Assembly: GCA_937124525.1 (NCBI GenBank)
Contig: CAKZLA010000365.1
Coordinates: forward strand, 1-5,574
DNA length: 5,574 nucleotides
From: an uncultured Desulfobacterium sp.
GTDB taxonomy: Bacteria > Desulfobacterota > Desulfobacteria > Desulfobacterales > Desulfobacteraceae
Direction: 5' to 3'
Below the pieces are notes generated by a model that searched no databases, was not told the DNA's origin, and worked only from the letters and a program-made list of their open reading frames with translations. A program made the position numbers and the translations under genes. Of the stretch, positions 1-5,375 are shown piece after piece (position 1 is the first letter of the stretch; every line of letters starts with the position of its first letter).

Positions 1-108
1 CTTTTCTGATCCACTCATTCCGGTGAGTTCCAGGCTGGCGTTTGAATCATTTCTATTTTTTAAGAGGATATTTTTCATTTTTTTCTTGATTTTAGACGCC
101 ATAAGCAT
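1..108 (-). CDS. N-terminal fragment of an unrecognised protein running off the left edge
   Basis: A minus-strand frame is open from an ATG at 108-106 to base 1. A second in-frame ATG lies at 102-100, so the product begins MLMASKIKKKM or MASKIKKKM, with 34 to 36 codons visible. An in-frame TGA lies just upstream, so the start must be one of these two ATGs. No strong Shine-Dalgarno precedes either. The visible residues are Lys-rich and hydrophilic (KIKKKMKNILLKN, then a Ser/Asn/Gly-rich stretch), with no signal peptide or known motif. I do not recognise the family. The frame diverges from the tRNA gene that follows. It could be a chance open frame, because only about 100 bases are seen. Confidence 0.4.
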   Translation of the reverse strand, partial: MLMASKIKKKMKNILLKNRNDSNASLELTGMSGSEK

Positions 109-114
109 TAAAGG
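86..114 (+). promoter_or_regulatory. Weak candidate promoter for the tRNA gene
   Basis: TTGATT at 86-91 resembles a -35 box, and TAAAGG at 109-114 lies 17 bp downstream as a poor -10 match (3 of 6). Transcription would start near 120, about a dozen bases before the mature tRNA 5' end. The site overlaps the start of the divergent partial frame. The -10 match is poor, so this is tentative. Confidence 0.2.
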
Positions 115-131
115 TACTCACACATTTAAAC

Positions 132-207
132 GCCGATGTAACTCAGTTGGTAGAGTAGCTGATTCGTAATCAGCAAGCCTGCGGTTCGACTCCGCACATC
201 GGCTCCA
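132..207 (+). tRNA. tRNA-Thr (anticodon CGT)
   Basis: A complete cloverleaf can be folded by eye. The acceptor stem GCCGATG (132-138) pairs with CATCGGC (197-203). The D arm carries AGTTGGTAGAG. The anticodon stem GCTGA/TCAGC (158-162/170-174) encloses the loop TTCGTAA, giving anticodon CGT at 165-167, which reads the threonine codon ACG. The variable loop is short, and the T stem TGCGG/CCGCA encloses TTCGACT. The discriminator base is T204 and the CCA end (205-207) is encoded in the DNA. It is followed closely by an intrinsic terminator, so it looks like a single-gene unit. tRNA 3' ends are common integration sites, and the repeats just downstream fit that, but no second att copy is in the window. 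Confidence 0.97.
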
Positions 208-217
208 GTAAAATTAA

Positions 218-251
218 GGGGTTACGGCAAATATGTTGTAGCCCCTTTTTT
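218..251 (+). terminator. Rho-independent terminator of the tRNA-Thr gene
   Basis: GGGGTTAC (218-225) pairs with GTAGCCCC (238-245) over 8 bp with one G-U pair. The 12-base loop is followed directly by six T at 246-251. It begins 10 bases after the tRNA CCA end. Confidence 0.88.
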
Positions 252-268
252 GTTGATTTTTTTGTTTG

Positions 269-290
269 TCCCCACATATTCCCCACTTTT
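269..290. repeat. Tandem 11-bp TCCCCAC repeat downstream of the tRNA
   Basis: TCCCCACATAT (269-279) is followed immediately by TCCCCACTTTT (280-290): an 11-bp period with the first seven bases identical. Runs of this kind next to a tRNA 3' end resemble the arm-type binding sites of tyrosine integrases of the P4 type, which would make this a relic of an integrated element. No integrase gene is in view, so the role is inference. Confidence 0.4.
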
Positions 291-307
291 CATATTTCTA
301 ATACCAC

Positions 308-328
308 TTAACCCATGGTTACCTCCTT
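308..328 (-). other. Perfect Shine-Dalgarno feeding a two-codon frame (ATG GGT TAA)
   Basis: On the minus strand AAGGAGGT (328-321) is followed by AACC and then ATG GGT TAA (316-308). The Shine-Dalgarno is as good as any in the window and its spacing is ideal, yet the frame codes only Met-Gly. It lies downstream of the minus-strand terminator at 355-392. It may be the start region of a gene whose body was deleted, a minigene that traps ribosomes, or chance. No longer frame continues from it. Confidence 0.35.
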
Positions 329-354
329 TTTTTCTGCCCGTTATATCCGATATC

Positions 355-392
355 AAAACAAAAAACCAGCCCCCCCCAGGAAAGGAGCTGGT
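355..392 (-). terminator. Rho-independent terminator after the solute-binding protein gene
   Basis: ACCAGC (365-370) and GCTGGT (387-392) form a 6-bp stem, extendable by two C-G pairs across a one-base bulge. The arms lie around a C-rich stretch. Read on the minus strand, the stem is followed by a T-rich run with one interruption (TTTTTTGTTTT, the A run at 355-365 on the plus strand). It lies about 120 bases past the stop of the minus-strand gene at 512-2143 and would end that transcript. Confidence 0.6.
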
Positions 393-467
393 CTGCATTT
401 AAAAGGTGATCCCCCAGGGCAATAAATATTTTAAGAGCCTGTTTAAAAATTATCGGGGTCCTAAATT

Positions 468-499
468 ATCTTGGCAATACGTCCATGGATTGCCAAGAT
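468..499. repeat. Perfect 11-bp inverted repeat just past the binding-protein stop codon
   Basis: ATCTTGGCAAT (468-478) and ATTGCCAAGAT (489-499) are exact reverse complements around a 10-base spacer holding CCATGG. The repeat begins 12 bases beyond the stop codon of the 512-2143 gene. Neither strand has a T run after it, so it is not a classic intrinsic terminator. It could be an mRNA 3'-end stabilising hairpin or an operator. Confidence 0.6.
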
Positions 500-511
500 T
501 ACCCAAAGCCC

Positions 512-2143
512 TTATCTATTTGTAAAACAGGTGTTTTCTGTGAACTGGGGATATAGTGCCATGCTTGATTCAAGGGGATGTCCATAATTCAGCCGGGCCT
601 TCCTGGCATAGACTTGGAGTGTATACATCAGCGGCAGGGCTGCCATGTCATTGAGAATCATGATTTGAGCCTGGCTCCAAAGGTGAATTTGGCGTTCCAA
701 ATTAATTTCAAATCGGGCATCTTCGATCAATTTGTCTATTTTATTATAATAGGAAAAATTGGTGCCTGTTTTTTCCCCCACTGAGGGAATGAAGTGTGAA
801 TGAAAAAATTGAGAAAGATATGCATCCGCATTGGGCCGCCATGCAACGTAGATCACAATGGGTTTTGGATGTTCCTTGTCCCTGATGCTCTTGTGCATAT
901 CCCGGTGGGACATTACTTTAATACGGCAGTTGATACCAATTTGGGACAATTGTTGTTTCAGGATCATATAATTGGTTTGAAAGAGGCGTTTTTCAGAGCT
1001 CACCAGATCCAGGGTGAATCCTTGTGGATATCCCGCCTGGGCAAGGAGCTTTTTCGCCTTTTCCAGATTTTGGGCATAATCCAGGCCCAGTTTATAAATG
1101 TCTGATTTTGACAGCCCCCCTGGCACGAACAGGCTCGGTACAGGGGAGAAAACAGGACCTGAAAGCCGTGGTGAGATTGCCTGGAGAAAGAGCTTACGGT
1201 TCAGGGCATATGCAATGGCTTTACGGACCCGGATGTCGTCCATGGGTTTTATTCGGGTGTTAAAGAGAATTATGCTCATTTCGCCGACGCCGTGGGTATC
1301 AATTTTTATATTTCCCCGGGTTTTAATGGACTCGCTCCACCCTTTTTTCGCAGACCCCGTGATGATGTCCAGTCCGCCGTTGCAAAAGGCCGTTTCTCGA
1401 TCCTTCAGTTCGGGTATCAGGAAAAACTCTATCCCGTCAAGTTTCGGAGTTCCCTTGAAATAATTTTTATGGGCCGTTAATTCAACTTTCTTGCCGGGCA
1501 GATATTTTTTGAAGACAAAGGGGCCTGTACCCACTGGGTGTTTGCTGAACGCCTCATACCCCATGCTTGTTACCGCTTTTTTGCTGACAATGAATCCCCC
1601 ACCGTAATCTGTCAGTTTCGGAAGAAATAAAAGCGTGGACAAGGGAGGGGCTATGATAATTTCAATGGTATATCTTCCTGTTTTTTTCACTGTCATGCCT
1701 GCATAGTTACTGGCATAGGCAGATTGCTTCATGTCTGCGGATTTATTTAAAGAATAGACCACATCATCGGCAGTCATCTCATGGGAGGGGAAATCCGGAC
1801 CGGCATGGAACATGACGCCCTGTTTCAGTAAAATGCGGCACACGTATTTTCCATTGTCAATGTGGAATGTCGGCATTTCTTTTGCCAGGTCCGGTTCAAT
1901 TTTTGGAACCTGGCCCGGCACGTATCTCAAGAGGCCGTTAAACATGAGGTCGGCCATGATCCGGTCCTGGGATGCCGTGGCCAGATGGGGATCAAAATTT
2001 CCCATTTGGCTGACATGGTACCCGAACCGTAAGACATTATCCGAGGGGTTGGCGTGGATGCCTGCGAACGGCGTGCACAAACAGATGAAAGATAAAACAA
2101 GCGTAAAACATAAGTGTCTGAATAACGATCTCATTATTTGCAT
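512..2143 (-). CDS. Family 5 ABC transporter solute-binding protein (peptide/nickel/opine type)
   Basis: This 543-residue protein is probably a secreted periplasmic protein that binds a small ligand and delivers it to an ABC importer. A basic start and hydrophobic core (about residues 8-28) form a signal peptide, with probable cleavage after Ala31. No lipobox fits C21 or C23. Family 5 (DppA/OppA/NikA, SBP_bac_5) hallmarks follow in order: LRFGYHV opening the mature chain, LLKQGVMFHAGP and MTADDVVYSL (105-132), HPVGTGPFVFKKYLPGKKVEL (202-222), NYFKGTPKLDGIEF (227-240), VRKAIAYALNRKLF (306-319), LLAQAGYP (366-373), and WRPNADAYLSQFFHSHF near 435-451. Length is normal for the family. The start at 2143 has AAGGG 12 bases upstream; ATG at 2134 (Met4) is an alternative. 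No permease or ATPase gene is adjacent, so it is an orphan in this window. The ligand cannot be read from sequence. It lies 170 bp downstream of a LarA-like gene on the same strand and has its own promoter. Confidence 0.93.
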   Translation of the reverse strand: MQIMRSLFRHLCFTLVLSFICLCTPFAGIHANPSDNVLRFGYHVSQMGNFDPHLATASQDRIMADLMFNGLLRYVPGQVPKIEPDLAKEMPTFHIDNGKYVCRILLKQGVMFHAGPDFPSHEMTADDVVYSLNKSADMKQSAYASNYAGMTVKKTGRYTIEIIIAPPLSTLLFLPKLTDYGGGFIVSKKAVTSMGYEAFSKHPVGTGPFVFKKYLPGKKVELTAHKNYFKGTPKLDGIEFFLIPELKDRETAFCNGGLDIITGSAKKGWSESIKTRGNIKIDTHGVGEMSIILFNTRIKPMDDIRVRKAIAYALNRKLFLQAISPRLSGPVFSPVPSLFVPGGLSKSDIYKLGLDYAQNLEKAKKLLAQAGYPQGFTLDLVSSEKRLFQTNYMILKQQLSQIGINCRIKVMSHRDMHKSIRDKEHPKPIVIYVAWRPNADAYLSQFFHSHFIPSVGEKTGTNFSYYNKIDKLIEDARFEINLERQIHLWSQAQIMILNDMAALPLMYTLQVYARKARLNYGHPLESSMALYPQFTENTCFTNR

Positions 2144-2154
2144 TGGTTTGTGAG

Positions 2155-2175
2155 CCCTTCAAGGGTTTCCAAGGG
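2155..2175 (-). promoter_or_regulatory. Leader hairpin able to mask the binding-protein Shine-Dalgarno
   Basis: The best Shine-Dalgarno-like sequence is AAGGG, minus strand 2159-2155. Two CCCTT copies lie just upstream in the leader (minus strand of 2161-2165 and 2171-2175), and either could pair with it. The more distant copy gives a 5-bp stem with an 11-base loop. Modest translational control is possible, but short stems like this also arise by chance. Confidence 0.25.
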
Positions 2176-2205
2176 TATATTTGATTTGTCCTTTTCTTTG
2201 GAATA

Positions 2206-2233
2206 AATATATAATCATGGAAAGGCATATCAA
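2206..2233 (-). promoter_or_regulatory. Sigma70-like promoter for the solute-binding protein gene
   Basis: On the minus strand TTGATA (2233-2228, 5 of 6 to TTGACA) and TATATT (2211-2206, 5 of 6 to TATAAT) are separated by 16 bp. Transcription would start near 2199 and give a leader of about 55 bases. It lies in the 170-bp gap after the LarA-like gene, which has no visible terminator, so both separate transcription and read-through are possible. Confidence 0.5.
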
Positions 2234-2313
2234 CATTAAAAATGATTGTAAACCCATTTCTAACGATGTGTTACGCTTTAAAGAATAGAAGTCTTGTGGA
2301 TCGCAGCATAAAT

Positions 2314-3600
2314 TTATCTGATTCCCAACAGCTCTCCACTTTCATTAAAATTCAGGGAAATTTTTTCAAATATATTAGCATTACTCATGGCAGCAATCTC
2401 GGGTAAAAGGGCCTGGCTTGCCCAGAACTCCTGGACATGGAGCGTATCTTTAATAATAACGGCCCGCACAGTTGTCGGTTCCAGGGGACCCAGTGTGGTA
2501 AAGGCTGCCTGGATGGCTTTTTCATCATTTGGCAGGCGAATGGGAATAAAGGCCTTTCGAAGCGACATGCTGGTCATGGCATTCATGAGGGTGCTTTCAT
2601 AATCCAGTCCTTGGAAAACTTTTTCAGTGATAATGTCTGCATTGCCAAGGCCAATGCCGTTGCCTGTGGTGTTGTCAGAAAGATTCAGAATGGCAATGCG
2701 GCCTGCCTTGAGGCTTTCTGAAAAATCGTCTTCCATTAGATCAAAGGTTCTCCCTGTGACATTGGGGTCCATGCCCGAGCCGCTGATCTCTTTTCCGATC
2801 TGTTCAATGACCAGGACATCCAGTTTTTTAAAAGGAAGGCGGGGAAAATGTTTTCTGGCCTGGATAAGAAGTTTTGACTCCCTTGCAAAGATTTCTTTGG
2901 CCATAATGGATTCGATTGCCATGGTATGGTCAAAAAAATCCTCCACAATGGCAATGCCAAACCTGAAATTGGTCTTTTGGATAATTTCATCTCCCATGGC
3001 CTTGAGCAGGGGAAAAAATCCGTGTTTCAGGGCCATGTTATGGTAGGTCAAGGCCCCCTGGTGCTTTCCCATGCCAATGCACAGCATTTTGTAAAGGCCA
3101 CTTTCCACCGGTCCCTTGAATTTTGTATGGGGCTTTATTCGGTTGATGCAGATGGAATGATCCATTTCAAGGGCATCCCTGGAAAAATAGACCGGGACTT
3201 CGCCCATGGTTTCTCCCACAGTGTCAACCGCCATGGAAGAGACAATGGGGGCACCGCATACTGCCTCTGTGATGCCAAGTTTTTCAAGTACCTTGATCTG
3301 CCCTTTGGCTGTGGCACCGCCGTGGCTGCCCATGGCGGGAATGATAAAGGGTTTTGCCCCCATTTTCCAGATACACCTGCATAGTGTTGCAACCAGTAAA
3401 GGGATATTGGCAATCCCCCGGCTTCCCACCCCAATGGCCACAGTGTCGCCGGGTTTTATGGGGGATTGGGGAAGAATTTCTTGAAGCTCCTTATGCAAGG
3501 TGTTTTCCGGTTTTTCCAATCCTCTGGGGGGATGGTTTATTTTTATTTGATAAAAATCAGGAAATATGAAATTATTTTCAATATATTTAGGATAATGCAT
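2314..3600 (-). CDS. LarA-like (lactate racemase family) protein, probable nickel-pincer enzyme homologue
   Basis: This 428-residue cytoplasmic protein has no signal peptide. It resembles the lactate racemase (LarA) superfamily, whose characterised members use a nickel pincer nucleotide bound to a lysine to racemise or epimerise 2-hydroxy acids. Candidate matches to Lactobacillus LarA positions are Arg61 in VGSRGI (LarA R75), His93 in MGSHGG (H108), His158 in NRIKPHTKF (H174), Lys171 in ESGLYKM (K184, cofactor anchor) and His187 in TYHNM (H200, nickel ligand). The Lys-to-last-His spacing of 16 equals that of LarA. The LarA Asp72 position is not obviously kept, so the substrate may differ from lactate. 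The GSGMDPNVTGR region (274-284) and DNTTGNGIGLGNAD (309-322) look family-specific. The ATG at 3600 has AGGG six bases upstream, supporting this start. It is first of a same-strand pair with the solute-binding protein gene. LarB/C/E cofactor genes are absent here. Family is fairly sure, the reaction is not. Confidence 0.82.
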   Translation of the reverse strand: MHYPKYIENNFIFPDFYQIKINHPPRGLEKPENTLHKELQEILPQSPIKPGDTVAIGVGSRGIANIPLLVATLCRCIWKMGAKPFIIPAMGSHGGATAKGQIKVLEKLGITEAVCGAPIVSSMAVDTVGETMGEVPVYFSRDALEMDHSICINRIKPHTKFKGPVESGLYKMLCIGMGKHQGALTYHNMALKHGFFPLLKAMGDEIIQKTNFRFGIAIVEDFFDHTMAIESIMAKEIFARESKLLIQARKHFPRLPFKKLDVLVIEQIGKEISGSGMDPNVTGRTFDLMEDDFSESLKAGRIAILNLSDNTTGNGIGLGNADIITEKVFQGLDYESTLMNAMTSMSLRKAFIPIRLPNDEKAIQAAFTTLGPLEPTTVRAVIIKDTLHVQEFWASQALLPEIAAMSNANIFEKISLNFNESGELLGIR

Positions 3601-3676
3601 TGGAAACCCTGCTAATAGTACAGTTGAAGAGGTTTTATAATGTATAAAATTTGATGGAGCGGCCAGATATAACGTT

Positions 3677-3700
3677 GAAAATAACCAGTTTCACCCGGTT
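3677..3700 (-). terminator. Weak hairpin terminator after hipA
   Basis: On the minus strand AACCGG and CTGGTT (within 3700-3683) form a 6-bp stem with one G-U pair and a six-base loop, followed by ATTTTC. The stem starts inside the hipA stop codon. The T run is short, so termination would be partial at best. Confidence 0.3.
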
Positions 3701-4959
3701 TACTTTTTTGTTGAATTGAATTGTTTAAGCGTTATAGCCGATCTTTTTTTTATCGCAGCTGTGATGTCCTCTAACAGGCTGTTCTGTTGATATCTATTTA
3801 TAAAGTCCCCATATGTGCTGTCAATTTTACTGGTCACTTTAAGACAAAAATCCAATAATCTTTTCTTGAGAATCGGATGACTTACTTTTATCTCCTCCGC
3901 AAATCTTTTCCAATGTCTTTCCATTATCCATTCGGATCTGTTCTCACCACCTATTTTCATCGCAAGTTTTTGTGACAGGTCATCATATATGTCCGTACAC
4001 AACATGTCATAAAAAGGTGCCAATCGAATTTGCTTAGCCTGATATATAAAAGATAAGTTTTTTGCATGCCCATCCATATTCCCGATCAGGTAATTAAAAA
4101 ATACCCATTGCATCAGCTGCTGAAAATCTTTAATCGGATTTGCAGAGTATGATCGTACCATATCAAAGCATACTTTGAGACCAGGACCACCATCAGCCTG
4201 ATATTTCAGTTCATGTGAAAGCCCCATGGCCTGACAAAAATCCTCCTGGTGAAGACGCTTGAGAATATCATTCTCCAATATTCTATCATACCTTTTAATT
4301 AACAGAACCTTTTGATCTTCTTTTCGAGCAATCATAACAGGCGGGACAGCCAAACCAACGGCATTGGCAAGCATCATACAAAAGCATTCATTTTCAATGG
4401 AAAACTGAAAATGCGCCATATTCGGTTTTAAAATAAAGTTGCTTGGCGCACCATTTTCTGGGATATAAAATGAAGGATCTTTATAGAAAAGTGCCAGCTT
4501 CTCCTGTGCCCCTGCAAGCGATATTCGGATACCTTCCTGACCTGCAAGCAAAGGTCTTCTGGGGGTATCCTTTATTAAATCTGCTAATTGCTCGTCTGAT
4601 AAAAAACGATATGTGTATTGATCCGGGGATTCAGGTATTGCTGCTTCAGGTAAAATTATTATTGCTCCGGCGCACTCTCCCCCAATACGTTTGAGAAGCA
4701 TAAAATCATTTTTATCTGAAATCCCAAGTTGTTTCGCTATTAATATTCTAACGGCAGATTCAGGCAACAGGTTGGAAAAAAATGATTTTACTTTGTCATT
4801 TGAGATAACATCTTCCTGCATCGGCAAAGAAATAGATATTTGAAAAGCATTAGGTGAAGCCAACCATTCCTTAGAATATTGAAATGAAAACAGTCTCCTG
4901 TCATTAATACTTAAGGAACCGACTCTGGTTTGTTCAAAAAAAACATTCAAGGTCTCCAA
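3700..4959 (-). CDS. hipA: HipA family serine/threonine kinase toxin
   Basis: This 419-residue protein is a complete single-chain HipA, close to the 440 residues of the E. coli toxin, which phosphorylates glutamyl-tRNA synthetase, halts translation and promotes persistence. The N-terminal HipA domain covers about residues 1-105, including SLPMQE and SFFSNLLPES. The kinase follows. RISLAGAQEKLAL (145-157) is the glycine-rich loop, with Ser147 at the autophosphorylation position (E. coli Ser150). FILKP carries ATP-binding Lys178, and IKRYDR (221-226) and HQEDFCQAMG (237-246) are typical. GNMDGHAKNLS (293-303) has catalytic Asp296, and LAPFYDMLCT (313-322) has metal-binding Asp318. All key residues are present, so it should be active. 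The start is TTG at 4959, two bases after the hipB stop, with GGAG ten bases upstream. An in-frame TAG at 4968-4966 rules out any longer form. Coupling to hipB and a weak start codon would keep toxin below antitoxin. The true target is unknown. Confidence 0.95.
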   Translation of the reverse strand: METLNVFFEQTRVGSLSINDRRLFSFQYSKEWLASPNAFQISISLPMQEDVISNDKVKSFFSNLLPESAVRILIAKQLGISDKNDFMLLKRIGGECAGAIIILPEAAIPESPDQYTYRFLSDEQLADLIKDTPRRPLLAGQEGIRISLAGAQEKLALFYKDPSFYIPENGAPSNFILKPNMAHFQFSIENECFCMMLANAVGLAVPPVMIARKEDQKVLLIKRYDRILENDILKRLHQEDFCQAMGLSHELKYQADGGPGLKVCFDMVRSYSANPIKDFQQLMQWVFFNYLIGNMDGHAKNLSFIYQAKQIRLAPFYDMLCTDIYDDLSQKLAMKIGGENRSEWIMERHWKRFAEEIKVSHPILKKRLLDFCLKVTSKIDSTYGDFINRYQQNSLLEDITAAIKKRSAITLKQFNSTKK

Positions 4960-4961
4960 GA

Positions 4962-5204
4962 TCAGCTATCTCCACGTTTAATGATATGGAGTTCAAGACC
5001 AAGGCTGTTCAACAATTCAAATACTTTTCCAAGCTGAGCCGTTACTTTACCTTTTTCAATCTCTATAATAAATTTTCTGCCGACATCACTAAACTCAGAA
5101 ATCTCTTTTTGAGTTAGTTTGAGACGCTTACGCTCTTCAAGGAGATGTTGCCCTAATTCTTTAGGATTATTGATTTTTATTGAAGGTTTCAATTTGCCTC
5201 TCAT
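4962..5204 (-). CDS. hipB: HipB-type XRE family antitoxin and autorepressor
   Basis: This 80-residue protein is close to E. coli HipB (88) in size. It carries an XRE/HTH_3 domain over about residues 17-71: LGQHLLEERKRLKLTQKEIS, then the recognition helix region GRKFIIEIE (42-50), then GKVTAQLGKVFELLNSLGLEL. The TAQLGKV...LGLEL signature is that of the y4mF/HipB regulator family that pairs with HipA. It should dimerise, bind HipA to neutralise it, and repress its own operon. The ATG at 5204 has no clear Shine-Dalgarno, and the O1 palindrome ends one base before it, so the leader is very short. TTG at codon 5, after AGAGG, is a less likely alternative start. The stop lies two bases before hipA, so the genes are translationally coupled. 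Confidence 0.92.
   Translation of the reverse strand: MRGKLKPSIKINNPKELGQHLLEERKRLKLTQKEISEFSDVGRKFIIEIEKGKVTAQLGKVFELLNSLGLELHIIKRGDS
4970..4973 (-). promoter_or_regulatory. Shine-Dalgarno deciding the TTG start of hipA
   Basis: GGAG on the minus strand (4973-4970) lies inside the 3' end of hipB, ten bases before the TTG at 4959. The next in-frame TTG at 4950 has a GGAG only three bases away, which is too close, so the 4959 start is preferred. Confidence 0.5.
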
Positions 5205-5205
5205 G

Positions 5206-5231
5206 TAAAAGTTTCTGATCAGATACTTTTA
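5206..5231. promoter_or_regulatory. Operator O1 of the hipBA operon
   Basis: This 26-bp near-perfect palindrome is centred on TGATCA. The 13-base arms match at 12 positions (mismatch at 5213/5224). The core form is AAAGT-N12-ACTTT (5208-5229). It overlaps the candidate -10 box and ends one base before the hipB ATG, so binding would block transcription. HipB binding is inferred from position and from E. coli HipB, which binds several palindromes in its own promoter. Confidence 0.8.
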
Positions 5232-5254
5232 ACAGCTTTGAAAGCGAAATGCAA
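5226..5254 (-). promoter_or_regulatory. Candidate hipBA promoter
   Basis: On the minus strand TTGCAT (5254-5249) and TAAAAG (5231-5226) are 17 bp apart, matching 3 of 6 and 4 of 6 consensus bases. Transcription would start near 5219, leaving a leader of about 15 bases. The -10 lies inside O1 and the -35 next to O2, the arrangement expected for an autorepressed promoter. The box matches are only moderate. Confidence 0.4.
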
Positions 5255-5255
5255 T

Positions 5256-5281
5256 TTAAAGTTCTCGCTCAGGGACTTTTT
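5256..5281. promoter_or_regulatory. Operator O2 of the hipBA operon
   Basis: This second copy has the form AAAGT (5258-5262), 12 bases, ACTTT (5275-5279). It matches O1 at 18 of 26 positions, and its centre is exactly 50 bp from that of O1. The inner arms are less symmetric than in O1, so it is probably a weaker site. It lies beside the candidate -35 box. Confidence 0.65.
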
Positions 5282-5305
5282 TCATTTTTCTGATAAAATT
5301 AACTT

Positions 5306-5331
5306 GAAAAGTAACCGATTGGAAACTTTAG
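5306..5331. promoter_or_regulatory. Operator O3 of the hipBA operon
   Basis: This third copy has the form AAAGT (5308-5312), 12 bases, ACTTT (5325-5329). It matches O1 at 17 of 26 positions, and its centre is again exactly 50 bp further upstream. The inner bases CC...GG are also symmetric. No fourth copy appears at the next 50-bp step. Confidence 0.6.
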
Positions 5332-5344
5332 AAGACGATACGGC

Positions 5345-5358
5345 GTGATGATTATCAC
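5345..5358. promoter_or_regulatory. FNR/CRP-type box
   Basis: GTGAT-GATT-ATCAC is a perfect 5-bp inverted repeat with a 4-base spacer. It matches the FNR consensus TTGAT-N4-ATCAA at 8 of 10 defined positions. It sits about 13 bp upstream of O3 and about 140 bp from hipB, and could serve hipBA or a plus-strand gene beyond the window. A 10-base match can be chance. Confidence 0.35.
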
Positions 5359-5375
5359 TGTGGTTTGTAATATAG

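Noticed and set aside
269..290. CRISPR-like repeats
   Set aside because: There are only two short tandem copies with no spacers; no repeat-spacer array exists anywhere in the window.
435..452. GAGCCTGTTTAAAAAT resembling an insertion sequence end
   Set aside because: No matching inverted copy and no transposase remnant are in the window.
578..1480. Several plus-strand open frames of 60-120 codons
   Set aside because: They lie entirely opposite the well-supported solute-binding protein gene and have no recognisable motifs; they are shadows of it.
2037..2228. A 63-codon minus-strand frame across the binding-protein start
   Set aside because: It overlaps the signal peptide coding region in another frame, covers the predicted promoter and has no family features.
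2387..3569. Plus-strand frames of up to 152 codons and two minus-strand frames opposite or inside the LarA-like gene
   Set aside because: They are overlapping shadow frames. The LarA-like frame has the conserved motifs and a Shine-Dalgarno.
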